Shown here in pieces: positions 1 to 8,107 of a DNA stretch of 64,000 nt (the stretch's first letter is position 1; every line of letters starts with the position of its first letter). The notes beneath the pieces were generated by a model. That model did not search any database, was not told the origin of the DNA, and worked only from the letters and a program-made list of their open reading frames with translations. The position numbers were made by a program, and so were the translations under genes. Where the stretch lies: the NCBI RefSeq assembly GCF_001653515.1, contig NZ_LYOY01000001.1:744001-808000 (forward strand). Direction: 5' to 3'. Origin of the DNA: Streptomyces sp. ERV7 (lineage in GTDB: Bacteria; Actinomycetota; Actinomycetes; Streptomycetales; Streptomycetaceae).

Positions 1-249
1 GACCTGGTTGCGGTCCGCGAGGGTGCGCAGCTCGGCCAGGACCTCGGCCTCGGTGCGGGCGCCGGGCAGACCCAGCGCCTCGGCGCTCTTGATCACGTCC
101 GGCACCGCCGCGGCGGTCAGCTCGTCGAGCGAGCCGTAGCCCACCTGCGCGAGCATCTTCGCCTGGGCCTCGGCATCGGGCCCGATGTGACGCTGCTCGA
201 AGGGGATGCCACGCTCGAGCTCGGTGAGCGGCATGCGGTTGGCGGTCAT
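1..249 (-). CDS. gcvP: Glycine dehydrogenase (decarboxylating), P protein, N-terminal part
   Basis: This is the first 83 codons of the PLP-dependent P protein of the glycine cleavage system, which decarboxylates glycine and passes the aminomethyl group to the lipoyl H protein. The visible residues include [18 protein letters not shown] and [13 protein letters not shown], the characteristic opening of the GDC-P family; the catalytic domains lie outside the window. The ATG at 249 is the only sensible start, and an upstream tandem glycine riboswitch (about 318-538) reads into it. The gene runs off the left edge, so this is a partial gene by truncation of the window, not a broken one. Confidence 0.95.
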   Translation of the reverse strand, partial: MTANRMPLTELERGIPFEQRHIGPDAEAQAKMLAQVGYGSLDELTAAAVPDVIKSAEALGLPGARTEAEVLAELRTLADRNQV

Positions 250-317
250 TACGGAGGCCTCCTGGTCTGCACGACCTGCGAGGGGCACCACGGCGCGGGT
301 GCCCGGACGGCCTCCCC

Positions 318-538
318 CTCTGTCATCTCAACCTGAGAGTTTCACCGGGCCGCGTGGGGGCGTCCCGGCTTTCACCGTCGGTGAGGAAGGGGTGCGCGCA
401 CAGGCGTATGCCCGCACGTCCCCCGTCCTGCTTTCCAGAGTGACCTCGTCCGCGCGGTACGTGGGCCTGAGAGATTCCGGGGAGGATTTGCTCCTTCGGC
501 GCCTCCGGACATCTTTCCGAAGGACTCTCCCGCACGGG
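318..538 (-). promoter_or_regulatory. Tandem glycine riboswitch upstream of gcvP
   Basis: Read on the minus strand, the leader starts with GCGGGAGAGTCC, then has GGCGCCGAAGGAGCAA and GGAATCTCTCAGG, the hallmark strings of the first glycine aptamer (gcvT motif). A second aptamer follows with ACCGACGGTGAAAGCC and GGTGAAACTCTCAGG, ending about 70 bases before the gcvP start. Two aptamers in series are typical of cooperative glycine riboswitches that switch on glycine cleavage when glycine is abundant. Boundaries are estimated from the motifs, not from folding. Confidence 0.93.
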
Positions 539-653
539 GTCAGCAGCCATCGCCAGAGTACCAGCGCGTTCCGGCCCTGATCCTTCGAGTGGCCGACGCC
601 CGCGTTGTGCACTTTCGTAGTCTTACGAGCAGTTGCGACCAGTTGGAGGGACC

Positions 654-1034
654 GTGCAGACCGATATCGATCCGCGCAGCCTGATCGGCCGCAAGGCGTT
701 CGACCGCAACGGCAACAAGATCGGCACGGTGGACGAGGTCTACCTCGACGACGCCACCGGAGTGCCCGAGTGGGCCGCCGTACGCACCGGCCTGTTCAGC
801 CGGGACGCCTTTGTCCCGCTGGAACCCAGCAGCCTCGTCGACGAGGCCCTGCACATCCCCTACGACCGGGCGCTGATCAAGGACGCTCCCGACTTCGGCG
901 TCGGCCGCCACCTCTCCCCCGAACAGGAGCTGCAGCTCTACCACCACTACGGTCTGGACATCGCCGCCCCCGATCCGCCGCCCGGCCCCGACCGGGACTT
1001 CGGACGGCTCGCGGGCGAGGAGGACGACACCTGA
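654..1034 (+). CDS. PRC-barrel domain protein
   Basis: A small (126 aa) cytoplasmic protein with an N-terminal PRC-barrel: residues about 8-80 hold DPRSLIGRKAFDRNGNKIG, then DEVYLDD and a predicted beta-rich segment. PRC-barrels occur in RNA-processing and photosynthetic proteins; in actinobacteria stand-alone copies have no settled function. A TTG at 633 would add seven residues, but GTG 654 sits right behind GGAGGG (645-650) and is preferred. The gene lies between gcvP (divergent) and dinB (convergent). Its 3' half is overlapped on the other strand by the open C-terminal reading frame of dinB. Confidence 0.8.
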   Translation: MQTDIDPRSLIGRKAFDRNGNKIGTVDEVYLDDATGVPEWAAVRTGLFSRDAFVPLEPSSLVDEALHIPYDRALIKDAPDFGVGRHLSPEQELQLYHHYGLDIAAPDPPPGPDRDFGRLAGEEDDT

Positions 1035-2307
1035 TCCCCCGCGCCCCCCTCTCGAAGCGGACGGTCACCCGCCCGACCCCGCTGCCCTGCACCCAGCCGG
1101 GGCCGAACTCGCGGTGGTGGACGTCGTGCCCGGCCGTCCAGCGCCGCTCGGCCGGGTCCACTGCCTCCGGCTGCTCGGGGGCGGCCGGACCCTCCTCGTC
1201 CTCGGCGGCCGCCTCCTCGACCGTGCCCCGCTCACCGGCCGCCTGGGCGAAGAGGTCCTCCTGAGTGAAGTCGGCCAGGCCGCTGACCCCGACCCCGAGC
1301 AGGCGCACACCCCCCGTGGTGTCCACCGAGTCGAGCAGCCGGCCGGCCGCCTCGCGCACCACCGCGGGGTCGTCCGTGGGCCCTCTGAGCGTCTCCGACC
1401 GGGTCAGCGTCGAGAAGTCGAACCGGCGGACCTTCAGGACGATCGTGCGGCCCGAGTGCCCGGACTCCCGCAGGCGCCGCACACACCGGTCGGCGAGCCG
1501 GGCCACCTCGTTCATCACCCGCACCCGGTCGTGCAGGTCCACGTCGAAGGTGTCCTCGACCGACACCGACTTGGTGTCCCGCTCGGCCACCACCGGCCGG
1601 TCGTCGAGCCCGAGCGCCATCCGGTGCAACGAGGCCCCGTGCGCCTTGCCCAGGAGCCGTACGAGCTCGTCCTCGCCCGCCTCGGCGAGATCCGCGACCG
1701 TGGTCATCCCGGCCCTGCGCAGATGCTCCCCGGTCGCGGGCCCCACGCCGGGCAGCGTCCTGACCGGCATCGGGGCGAGCAGTTCCCGCTCGGTACCGGG
1801 CTCGATGAGCACCAGCCCGTCCGGCTTCGCCTCCTCCGAGGCGATCTTCGCCAGCATCTTGGACCCGGCGAGCCCCACCGACCCGGTCAGACCCGTCACC
1901 GCCAGGATGTCCGTACGCAGCCGCTGACCGGCCTCACGGGCCGACTGAGCGTCCCACGCGACTCCCCCGGCCTCCAGGTCCACGAAGGCCTCGTCGAGGC
2001 TCAGCGGCTCCACCAGGGGCGACAGCCGCCCCAGCAACTCCATCACCTGCTCGCTGATCGACCGGTAGAAGCCGAAGCGCGGGACGAGGTAGGCGCCATG
2101 GGGACACAGCCGTCTCGCCTGGGCCATCGGCATCGCGGAACGGGCGCCGAAGCGCCGTGCCTCGTACGACGCGGTGGCCACCACACCGCGCGGTCCCAGG
2201 CCGCCCACGATCACGGGTTTTCCGCGCAGGCTGGGCTTCGACGCCTGCTCTGCGGCGGCGAAGAAGGCATCCATGTCCAGATGCAGAATGGTCGGCGCGG
2301 CTCTCAC
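877..2307 (-). CDS. dinB: DNA polymerase IV (Y family), C-terminus runs into neighbouring gene
   Basis: Error-prone translesion polymerase. The N-terminus has LHLDMDAFFAAAEQ (metal-binding Asp) and SLDEAFVDLE near residue 102 (second catalytic acidic pair), followed by the helix-hairpin-helix region (PVRTLPGVGPATGEHL) and little-finger domain. The C-terminal GHDVHHREFGPGWVQGSG and GRVTVRFE segment is common in Streptomyces DinB proteins. After that segment (about position 1040) the frame stays open for about 55 more codons that are antisense to the PRC-barrel gene and look non-coding (Arg/Gly/Pro-rich). Either the stop has been lost through a small indel in the G-rich stretch around 1035-1055, or the chromosome has a genuine long convergent overlap. 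GTG 2307 is the start. Confidence 0.88.
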   Translation of the reverse strand: MRAAPTILHLDMDAFFAAAEQASKPSLRGKPVIVGGLGPRGVVATASYEARRFGARSAMPMAQARRLCPHGAYLVPRFGFYRSISEQVMELLGRLSPLVEPLSLDEAFVDLEAGGVAWDAQSAREAGQRLRTDILAVTGLTGSVGLAGSKMLAKIASEEAKPDGLVLIEPGTERELLAPMPVRTLPGVGPATGEHLRRAGMTTVADLAEAGEDELVRLLGKAHGASLHRMALGLDDRPVVAERDTKSVSVEDTFDVDLHDRVRVMNEVARLADRCVRRLRESGHSGRTIVLKVRRFDFSTLTRSETLRGPTDDPAVVREAAGRLLDSVDTTGGVRLLGVGVSGLADFTQEDLFAQAAGERGTVEEAAAEDEEGPAAPEQPEAVDPAERRWTAGHDVHHREFGPGWVQGSGVGRVTVRFERGARGIRCRPPRPRAVRSPGRGRAADRGRRCPDRSGGRAAAPVRGRGGGRRRSRERP

Positions 2308-2400
2308 ACCACCGATGCTGCCTCACGCCACTGACAATCGGCCCTGGGCGGCCCGGCGGCCCCTCGGAGCCTCGGACGACGGGGGTTCGAAGACGGGCTC

Positions 2401-3033
2401 TCAGACCGCGCGGTTGCGGCGCCGGGCGAGCTCGTCGGTGGGGTTGGGGCGGACCAGCGTCTCGCCGGTGTCGACCCGCTCGCCGTGCAGCTGGGACAGC
2501 GCCGCCTCGACGTCGCGCCACACCACGCCGACCGCGATGCCGAAGACGCCCTGGCCGCCCTGGAGCAGGTCGACGACCTCATCGGGCGAGGAGCACTCGT
2601 ACACGGTGGCCCCGTCGCTCATCAGCGTCATCCGCTCCAGATCGCGGAAGCCGCGCTCGCGCAGGTGCTGCACGGCGGTGCGGATGTTCTGGAGGGCGAC
2701 CCCGGTGTCCAGGAAACGCTTGACGATCTTGAGGACTACGACGTCCTTGAAGCTGTAGAGCCGCTGGGTGCCCGATCCGTACGCCGGACGCACACTGGGC
2801 TCGACCAGGCCGGTACGCGCCCAGTAGTCGAGCTGCCGGTAGGTGATCCCCGCCGCCGCGCACGCCGTCGGGCCCCGGTATCCGACGGTGTCGGTGCCGG
2901 TGTCGTCCGCACTGTCGTGAAGGGGGTAGCCACCGCTCGATCCCGGCCGAGAGCTCGGAGGCGGGTACGGCCCGCTCTCCCCCGGACGTCCGGGGGCCTC
3001 CCCTGCCGTACTGTCGCCGCCGCTGCTTCTCAC
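2401..3033 (-). CDS. MerR-family transcriptional regulator
   Basis: A 210-residue DNA-binding protein. After a low-complexity N-terminus rich in Gly/Ser/Pro, residues about 55-125 form a MerR winged helix (AAGITYRQLDYWARTGLV, YSFKDVVVLKIVKRFLD). The C-terminal half has no obvious metal- or drug-binding signature. It sits beside the bifunctional nuclease gene in the gcvP block, the position of Rv1830 in mycobacteria, so it is probably that orthologue (established synteny; identity inferred). An in-frame codon at 3063 would extend it, but GTG 3033 has GGAGGG six bases upstream and is the better start. Confidence 0.88.
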   Translation of the reverse strand: MRSSGGDSTAGEAPGRPGESGPYPPPSSRPGSSGGYPLHDSADDTGTDTVGYRGPTACAAAGITYRQLDYWARTGLVEPSVRPAYGSGTQRLYSFKDVVVLKIVKRFLDTGVALQNIRTAVQHLRERGFRDLERMTLMSDGATVYECSSPDEVVDLLQGGQGVFGIAVGVVWRDVEAALSQLHGERVDTGETLVRPNPTDELARRRNRAV

Positions 3034-3219
3034 GCCGACCCTCCGTCCTAGAACTGCCCTCACGACGGTAGGCAGTCACTCGGGGTGCGTCAACGATCGC
3101 CACACTCGGCACGCCGAGTGATAATCACCCTGAGAGTGGTTTCGCGTACCCCTCTTCGGGGAAAGGCTACTCGAATGCGCCGGAGCCGCCCGGTGAGCGG
3201 GGGCTCCCGGCGCGGCGGC

Positions 3220-3693
3220 TCACTGGCTGTTGGTGCCGAAGTCCTCGGGCGAGATCTGGTCGAGGAACTCGCGGAACTTCTCCACCTCGTCCTCCTGCTC
3301 GTCCGGAATCGCGATCCCGGCATCGTCGAGCACCCCGTCACTGCCGTAGATCGGCGTTCCGGTGCGCAGGGCGAGCGCTATGGCGTCGGACGGACGCGCG
3401 CTCACCTCGACACCACTGGCGAAGACCAGCTCCGCGTAGAAGACCCCTTCGCGCAGGTCCGTGATGCGGACCTCGGTCAGCTCCTGGCCGACGGCCTCCA
3501 GCACGTCCTTGAAAAGGTCGTGCGTCAGCGGCCGCGCCGGAGCCATCCCCTGCTGGGCGAAGGCGATCGCGGTCGCCTCCCCTGGACCGATCCAGATGGG
3601 GAGGTACCGATCGCCTCCCACTTCACGCAGGAGCACGATCGGTTGGTTGGAGGGCATTTCCACCCGGACACCCACGACGTCGAGCTCGTTCAC
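3220..3693 (-). CDS. Bifunctional nuclease family protein (DUF151)
   Basis: A 157-residue single-domain protein with the BFN/DUF151 core: VGVRVEMPSNQPIVLLRE, LPIWIGPGEATAIA and RPSDAIALALRTGTPIY. Plant members of the family show DNase/RNase activity; the actinobacterial orthologue (Rv1829 position) lies invariably between two MerR genes as here, and its physiological role is not established. The acidic C-terminus (DEQEDEVEKFREFLDQ) is typical of actinobacterial copies. Start is GTG 3693, 53 bp downstream of the next MerR gene, so the two are probably cotranscribed. Confidence 0.9.
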   Translation of the reverse strand: MNELDVVGVRVEMPSNQPIVLLREVGGDRYLPIWIGPGEATAIAFAQQGMAPARPLTHDLFKDVLEAVGQELTEVRITDLREGVFYAELVFASGVEVSARPSDAIALALRTGTPIYGSDGVLDDAGIAIPDEQEDEVEKFREFLDQISPEDFGTNSQ

Positions 3694-3746
3694 ACAGCAA
3701 CCCTAGGACGTGCCCGGCAGGTTTGGGTAGTCGGGGACCCCCGAGG

Positions 3747-4490
3747 TCAGTGCAGCCGGACCCCGAGAGCGGTCTGGACCAGGGCCGCGTGCAGCCGTAC
3801 GGACAGCGCCGCCAGCTCCTTGACCGTCGCCTCCGCATGCGCCCTGGTCTGCGGGTTGCGGTGCAGCCGCAGGGGTGCGACCACCTGTTCGACCAGACCG
3901 GCCTCCCGGTCGGCCGCCGCCTTCATGGCGCGAAGATGACGCGGTTCCAGACCGAATCGGCCCAGGTCCGCCACAAGACGCGCCACATTCACCGACTCCG
4001 CGTCGTAGCCGCCCTCGGGACCGGCCGAGATCAGTCCGTAGGACTCCCACTCGGTCAGCTCCGCCTCGGAGACCTCAGCGGCCACCAGAAGCTCCGTACG
4101 CCCCACACGGGACGCCGTGGGGCGCTCCGGGTCGCCCTCGCCACCGCCGTCCGCGAGATCGCGTGCTCCGCCCGGAGCGGGCAGCGTGGGCTGCTCCCCC
4201 CGGCTCAGCGCGTCGAGGTGCTCACGGATGACCTTCAGCGGCAGATAGTGGTCGCGCTGCATCCGCAGCACCTGCCCGAGCCGCTCCACGTCCTCGGGGC
4301 TGAACTTGCGGTACCCCGACGGCGTGCGCCGGGGCTCCACCAGGCCCTCGGACTCCAGGAAGCGGATCTTGGAGATGGTGACTTCGGGGAACTCCTCGCG
4401 CAGCTGGTTCAGCACGGTGCCGATGCTCATCAGCCGGTCGCCCGCGGTGGCGGTGCCGTGTCCGGCACCGCCAGTCGGTGTATGCAGCAT
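3747..4490 (-). CDS. MerR-family regulator, FtsR-like
   Basis: A 247-residue MerR protein with the winged-helix near residues 20-90 (LMSIGTVLNQLREEFPEV, ISKIRFLESEGLVEPRRT, YRKFSPEDVERL). Its place between the bifunctional nuclease gene and the FHA gene is that of Rv1828 in mycobacteria and of FtsR, an activator of ftsZ in Corynebacterium glutamicum. The C-terminal region (TELEWESYGLISAG-like, LEPRHLRAMKAAADREAGL) is a second helical region probably used for dimerisation or effector sensing. ATG 4490 has GGGAAGG upstream. Orthology rests on position and domain order, not on an alignment. Confidence 0.87.
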   Translation of the reverse strand: MLHTPTGGAGHGTATAGDRLMSIGTVLNQLREEFPEVTISKIRFLESEGLVEPRRTPSGYRKFSPEDVERLGQVLRMQRDHYLPLKVIREHLDALSRGEQPTLPAPGGARDLADGGGEGDPERPTASRVGRTELLVAAEVSEAELTEWESYGLISAGPEGGYDAESVNVARLVADLGRFGLEPRHLRAMKAAADREAGLVEQVVAPLRLHRNPQTRAHAEATVKELAALSVRLHAALVQTALGVRLH

Positions 4491-4548
4491 GGGCCTTCCC
4501 TGGATGGCTCTTCCCCCGAGGGGCCCCCGAACGGAGTCCGGGAGAGGG

Positions 4549-5382
4549 TCAGACGCCGCGCTGGCTCGCGTAGAACACCAGCCGGTACTTCCCGATCTGC
4601 ACCTCGTCGCCGTTGGACAGGTCGATCGAGTCGATCCGCTCCCGGTTCACATAGGTGCCGTTGAGGCTGCCGACGTCCGAGACCGTGAAACGGCCGTCCG
4701 GGTTGCGGCGGAACTCCACATGACGGCGCGACACGGTCACATCGTCGAGGAAGATGTCGCTCTGCGGATGACGGCCCGCCGTGGTCAGCTCGCCGTCCAG
4801 CAGGAAGCGGCTGCCCGAGTTCGGCCCGCGGCGCACCACCAGGAGGGCGGAGCCCAGCGGCAGCGCGTCGACCGCGGCCTGCGCCTCCGGCGACAGCGAC
4901 GGCAGCGCCGTCTGGCCCGTCACCTCGGAGTCGTACGCCTCCAGGCCGGAGATCGAGATCGTCGACGTGGTCTCCGCGGCACGCTCGGGGACCGCGCCCG
5001 GGCGCAGTGGCGCGCCGCAGTTGGAACAGAAGCGGCTGGCCGCCGCGTTGCTGTGCCCGCACCTCGTACACACCGGCATGGACGGATCCTCCTGCCCGGG
5101 CTGGACCGCGTGGGTGCTGGTCGCATACGGGTCGGGCGCAAACCCTCCACCCGCACTTGATGGTTCCCCGAAACCTATGCGGCCGGGACCGGCAGGGTCA
5201 ACAGAAGACGCGCCCGGACCGCCCGGAATGTCACCACCGGGGCGGCCCACCTCATCGCGGAACAGCGGGCGCTCGCCGCCCTGCTCCTCCGCCTGTCCAC
5301 GGCCTCGGGCACGATGCCGGGCGGAGCCGCTGGCACCGTCCTCACGTGCGCTCTTGCCGAACAACTTCGCAAACAACTTCAC
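4549..5382 (-). CDS. FHA-domain protein with zinc ribbon (GarA-like)
   Basis: A 277-residue protein of three parts. A charged, low-complexity N-terminus begins MKLFAKLFGKS. A zinc ribbon follows (CTRCGHSNAAASRFCSNCG). Then comes AAETTSTISISGLEAYDSE and a C-terminal FHA domain with GSRFLLDGELTTAGRHP, SRRHVEF and VGSLNGTYVNRERI, the phosphothreonine-binding loops. ETTS is the motif phosphorylated by Ser/Thr kinases in mycobacterial GarA and corynebacterial OdhI, which then folds onto the FHA domain and changes control of 2-oxoglutarate metabolism. The extra N-terminal zinc ribbon is absent from those two proteins. Start is GTG 5382. Locus position matches Rv1827 (garA). Confidence 0.9.
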   Translation of the reverse strand: MKLFAKLFGKSAREDGASGSARHRARGRGQAEEQGGERPLFRDEVGRPGGDIPGGPGASSVDPAGPGRIGFGEPSSAGGGFAPDPYATSTHAVQPGQEDPSMPVCTRCGHSNAAASRFCSNCGAPLRPGAVPERAAETTSTISISGLEAYDSEVTGQTALPSLSPEAQAAVDALPLGSALLVVRRGPNSGSRFLLDGELTTAGRHPQSDIFLDDVTVSRRHVEFRRNPDGRFTVSDVGSLNGTYVNRERIDSIDLSNGDEVQIGKYRLVFYASQRGV

Positions 5383-5572
5383 GGGCGATTCCCCTTGACC
5401 GAAACAGACCCGCCCGTGGGGCAGGACGAACCCAGAATCAACACACCGGCCGACCCGGACATCCTCACAACGTCCGTATCCGCCAAACAGTTTCCACCAC
5501 GCACCACGAGTTGGGTGCGCCGACCCCCCGCAAGCTCATGCCCTTGTGCGGTCGCTCGCATGCGGCCCCGCG

Positions 5573-6330
5573 TCACCGCGAGGACGACCGAGCGTAGTCA
5601 GGCCGCTTCGCCGGTCGCAAGGCATCCACGACGATCTTCTCGGAACGGACCACACTGGCCGTGGCCTGCTCCTTCTCCAGAGTCTGCACCACGCCGCCGG
5701 GGATGTTGAGCGCGGGTTCGAGATCCTGTGGCTTCCCGATCACCTTGAAGACATAGGGAGCGGTGGTCTTCCGGCCGTCGATCTCGATGCCCCCGTCCGC
5801 GTCCGAGAAGTACGTGTTGGCGACCACCCGGACGTCGTTGACCTGGATCGCCTCCGCGCCCGCGGCGCGCAGCTCCTGGATGGTGTCGAGCAGTTTGTCC
5901 GCCTCGACCGCCTTCTTGGAGTCGGTGATGGTCAGCGTGATACCGGGGCCCTGCGCCGCGACCGTGCCGGCCAGGATGCCCAGCTGGCGCTCCTTCTCCA
6001 GGGTCTGCTTGCGCGCCTCCGCCGCCTGGTTCGAGCTGGTCTCCAGCTCGGTGCGCTGCCCTTGCAGACGCGTCTTCTCGTCTTCCAGACGCTTGGTACG
6101 GGAGTCGAGCTCGTCGAGGATGCGCACCAGGTCCTCCTGGCGGGCCCCGCGCAGCGCGCTGTTGTCGCTGGTGGAGCGGACCTGGATGGCAAGTCCCAGG
6201 CCCAGGACGCACAGCAGCAGGGCGACGATCAGTTGGGCCCGGGTCACCCGCGGCGGCCACAGCCCGGCCGCCAGCCGCTGGCGGCCCGTCAACTGCGGCG
6301 CCGACGGCTCCTGGGGCGCGGGGGCGGGCG
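5573..6330 (-). pseudogene. DUF881 protein, C-terminal piece of a split gene
   Basis: This is the main part of a DUF881 membrane protein: one transmembrane helix (LIVALLLCVLGLGLAIQV) following WPPRVTRAQ, a coiled coil (ILDELDSRTKRLEDEKTRLQ), then the DUF881 domain (GPGITLTITDSKKAVE, LRAAGAEAIQVNDVRVV, PYVFKVIGKPQDLE). The N-terminal cytoplasmic tail is not attached: upstream of about 6331 the frame continues into an inverted piece of a DNA glycosylase gene. The missing tail is found 7.5 kb away at 13811-13978 in the same orientation, directly after the DUF1290 gene. Translation from an internal start or from the fused glycosylase sequence cannot be excluded. Confidence 0.85.
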
Positions 6331-6404
6331 GGGTGAGCGAGCCGCACGGCAGGTCGAGCCGCTTCCCGTACGCCTCGGTCAGCTCCTCGGCCGTGCGCCG
6401 GCCC
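6331..6404 (+). repeat. Inverted repeat, left arm (74 bp)
   Basis: The 74 bases starting GGGTGAGCGAGCC and ending GCGCCGGCCC are the exact reverse complement of 6461-6534. The two arms are separated by 56 bases. The arm encodes part of a DNA glycosylase (TAEELTEAYGKRLDLPCG) on the minus strand here. It forms the left boundary of the inserted segment and is fused in frame to the DUF881 piece. This is the signature of a fold-back or template switch at a breakpoint. Confidence 0.95.
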
Positions 6405-6460
6405 ACCAGCGCCCGCACGGCGTACTCGTCCGGGTCGGCGGCCCCCGGCGAGCGCACCCC
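6331..6460 (-). pseudogene. AlkA-like glycosylase, inverted internal piece
   Basis: On the minus strand this stretch reads GVRSPGAADPDEYAVRALV followed by GRRTAEELTEAYGKRLDLP, which matches the middle of AlkA/AdaA-type 3-methyladenine glycosylases (the AVRA-x-LG region before the HhH motif). It is then fused in frame to DUF881 coding sequence. The natural continuation of this glycosylase (HLFPEPAALAA onward) lies on the opposite strand from 6535. The piece is therefore an inverted fragment of the same gene, not an independent gene. Confidence 0.75.
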
Positions 6461-6534
6461 GGGCCGGCGCACGGCCGAGGAGCTGACCGAGGCGTACGGG
6501 AAGCGGCTCGACCTGCCGTGCGGCTCGCTCACCC
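6461..6534 (-). repeat. Inverted repeat, right arm (74 bp)
   Basis: Exact reverse complement of 6331-6404. On the plus strand this arm is continuous with the rest of the glycosylase remnant, so it is probably the original copy and the left arm the derived one. The 56-base loop (6405-6460) is inverted relative to the expected glycosylase order. Confidence 0.95.
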
Positions 6535-6848
6535 ATCTCTTCCCGGAGCCCGCCGCGCTCGCCGCGCACCCGGATCCGGCCCTGGCGGGGCTCGCCGCCG
6601 CGCTCGCCGACGGCAGGCTGCGCCTGGACGCGGGCGCCGACCGCGAGGAGGCCGTCCGGTTCCTGCGCACCCTGCCCGGCCTCGGCGCCCGCGCCGTCGC
6701 GCTGATCCGGATGCGGGCGCTCGGGGAGCCGGACGTGGGGTTCGGCGAAGGGCCGGGGGAGGACTCCGGCGGAGCAGGGGGCGACGGCGAACTCTGGCGG
6801 CCCTGGCGCTCGTACGCGCATCAGCACCTGCTCGCGGCCGACGCGTAG
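6461..6848 (+). pseudogene. AlkA-like DNA-3-methyladenine glycosylase, C-terminal remnant
   Basis: The plus strand encodes RRTAEELTEAYGKRLDLP, HLFPEPAALAAHPDPALAG, ADREEAVRFLRTLPGLGA and IRMRALGEPDV, ending WRPWRSYAHQHL before a TAG at 6846-6848. These are the C-terminal parts of AlkA-family base-excision glycosylases, including a decayed helix-hairpin-helix (LPGLGARAVALIRMRALG in place of the usual LPGIGPWTA). The catalytic Asp after that motif (normally ..GDPDAFP..) is replaced by a Gly-rich tract (GFGEGPGEDSGGAGGDG). The N-terminal half is missing, so this is a non-functional remnant at the insertion boundary. Confidence 0.78.
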
Positions 6849-6916
6849 GGCGCGCGGGGCGCGCGGACGGCGTCGGCCGACGGGCGGAGCCCGGCCCCGT
6901 CTGGGAACGTCGGTAC

Positions 6917-8014
6917 ATGATCCGTCTCGCCCGTGTCCCCCTGGACCGGTGGTCGGCGCTGGTGCCGGCGCTCGCCGTGGTGCTGCTGGCGTTCACCTGG
7001 GGACGGTCGCTGCCCTCGGGCCTGGTCGCGCTGGTGGCCTGCTTCCTGGCGGGTGCGGTGCTGGCGGCGGTGCACCACGCCGAGGTCGTGGCGCACCGGG
7101 TGGGCGAGCCGTTCGGCTCGCTGGTGCTCGCGGTCGCGGTGACGATCATCGAGGTCGCGCTGATCGTGACCCTGATGTCGGACGGCGGCGACAAGAGCGC
7201 CACGCTCGCCCGCGACACCGTCTTCGCCGCCGTGATGATCACCTGCAACGGGATCGTCGGCGTCTGCCTCCTGGTCGGGGCGCTGCGCCGCAGACTGGCC
7301 GTCTTCAACCCCGAGGGCACCGGCGCCGCCTTCGCCACGGTCACCACGCTCGCCGGGCTCAGCCTGGTGCTGCCGACCTTCACCACCAGCAAGCCGGGCC
7401 CGGAGTTCTCCACCGCCCAGCTCGTCTTCGCCGCCCTCGCCTCGGTGGCCCTCTACGGGCTGTTCGTCGCCACCCAGACCGTGCGCCACCGCGACTACTT
7501 CCTGCCCGTCACCCAGCAGGGCGAGGTGCTGGAGGAGGAGCACGCCGATCCGCCGTCCGCCCGTACCGCGCTGATCAGCGTCGGGCTGCTCGCGGTCGCC
7601 CTGGTCGCGGTCGTCGGCCTCGCCAAGGGCGTCTCGCCGACCATCGAGCGCGGGGTGGCCGCCGCCGGGCTGCCCGCGTCGGTCGTGGGCGTGGTCATCG
7701 CGCTGCTCGTGCTGCTGCCCGAGACCATCGCCGCCTCCCGGGCCGCCGCCCGCGACCGGGTGCAGACCAGCCTCAACCTGGCGCTCGGCTCCGCGATGGC
7801 GAGCATCGGGCTCACGATCCCCGCGGTCGCGCTGGCGTCGATCTGGCTGTCGGGACCGCTGGTCCTCGGGCTCGGCGCCAGCCATATGGTGCTGCTCGCG
7901 CTCACCGTCGGCGTCGGCATCCTCACCTTCGTCCCGGGCCGCGCGACCCTGATGCAGGGCGGCGTCCACCTGGCGCTCTTCGCCGGATACCTGGTGCTCG
8001 CGATCAGCCCCTGA
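6917..8014 (+). CDS. Calcium/cation:proton antiporter (CaCA family, ChaA-like)
   Basis: A 365-residue integral membrane protein with about ten to eleven hydrophobic segments. Two family repeats carry acidic motifs: GSLVLAVAVTIIEVALIV with the Glu in the first half, and VVIALLVLLPETIAASRAA in the second, the alpha-repeat Glu residues that bind cation in Cax/ChaA exchangers. Function is efflux of Ca2+ or Na+/K+ in exchange for protons at the cytoplasmic membrane. ATG 6917 follows the glycosylase remnant by 68 bp. It is part of the inserted segment and looks intact. Confidence 0.88.
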   Translation: MIRLARVPLDRWSALVPALAVVLLAFTWGRSLPSGLVALVACFLAGAVLAAVHHAEVVAHRVGEPFGSLVLAVAVTIIEVALIVTLMSDGGDKSATLARDTVFAAVMITCNGIVGVCLLVGALRRRLAVFNPEGTGAAFATVTTLAGLSLVLPTFTTSKPGPEFSTAQLVFAALASVALYGLFVATQTVRHRDYFLPVTQQGEVLEEEHADPPSARTALISVGLLAVALVAVVGLAKGVSPTIERGVAAAGLPASVVGVVIALLVLLPETIAASRAAARDRVQTSLNLALGSAMASIGLTIPAVALASIWLSGPLVLGLGASHMVLLALTVGVGILTFVPGRATLMQGGVHLALFAGYLVLAISP

Positions 8015-8107
8015 CCCGGCGGCAGCGCCCGGTACCTGTTCGACATGTACGCGCCAGCCATTAGACTCGCCTGACCTGGATTCGGTGCGGGGGGCGGCGG
8101 ACGGGCG

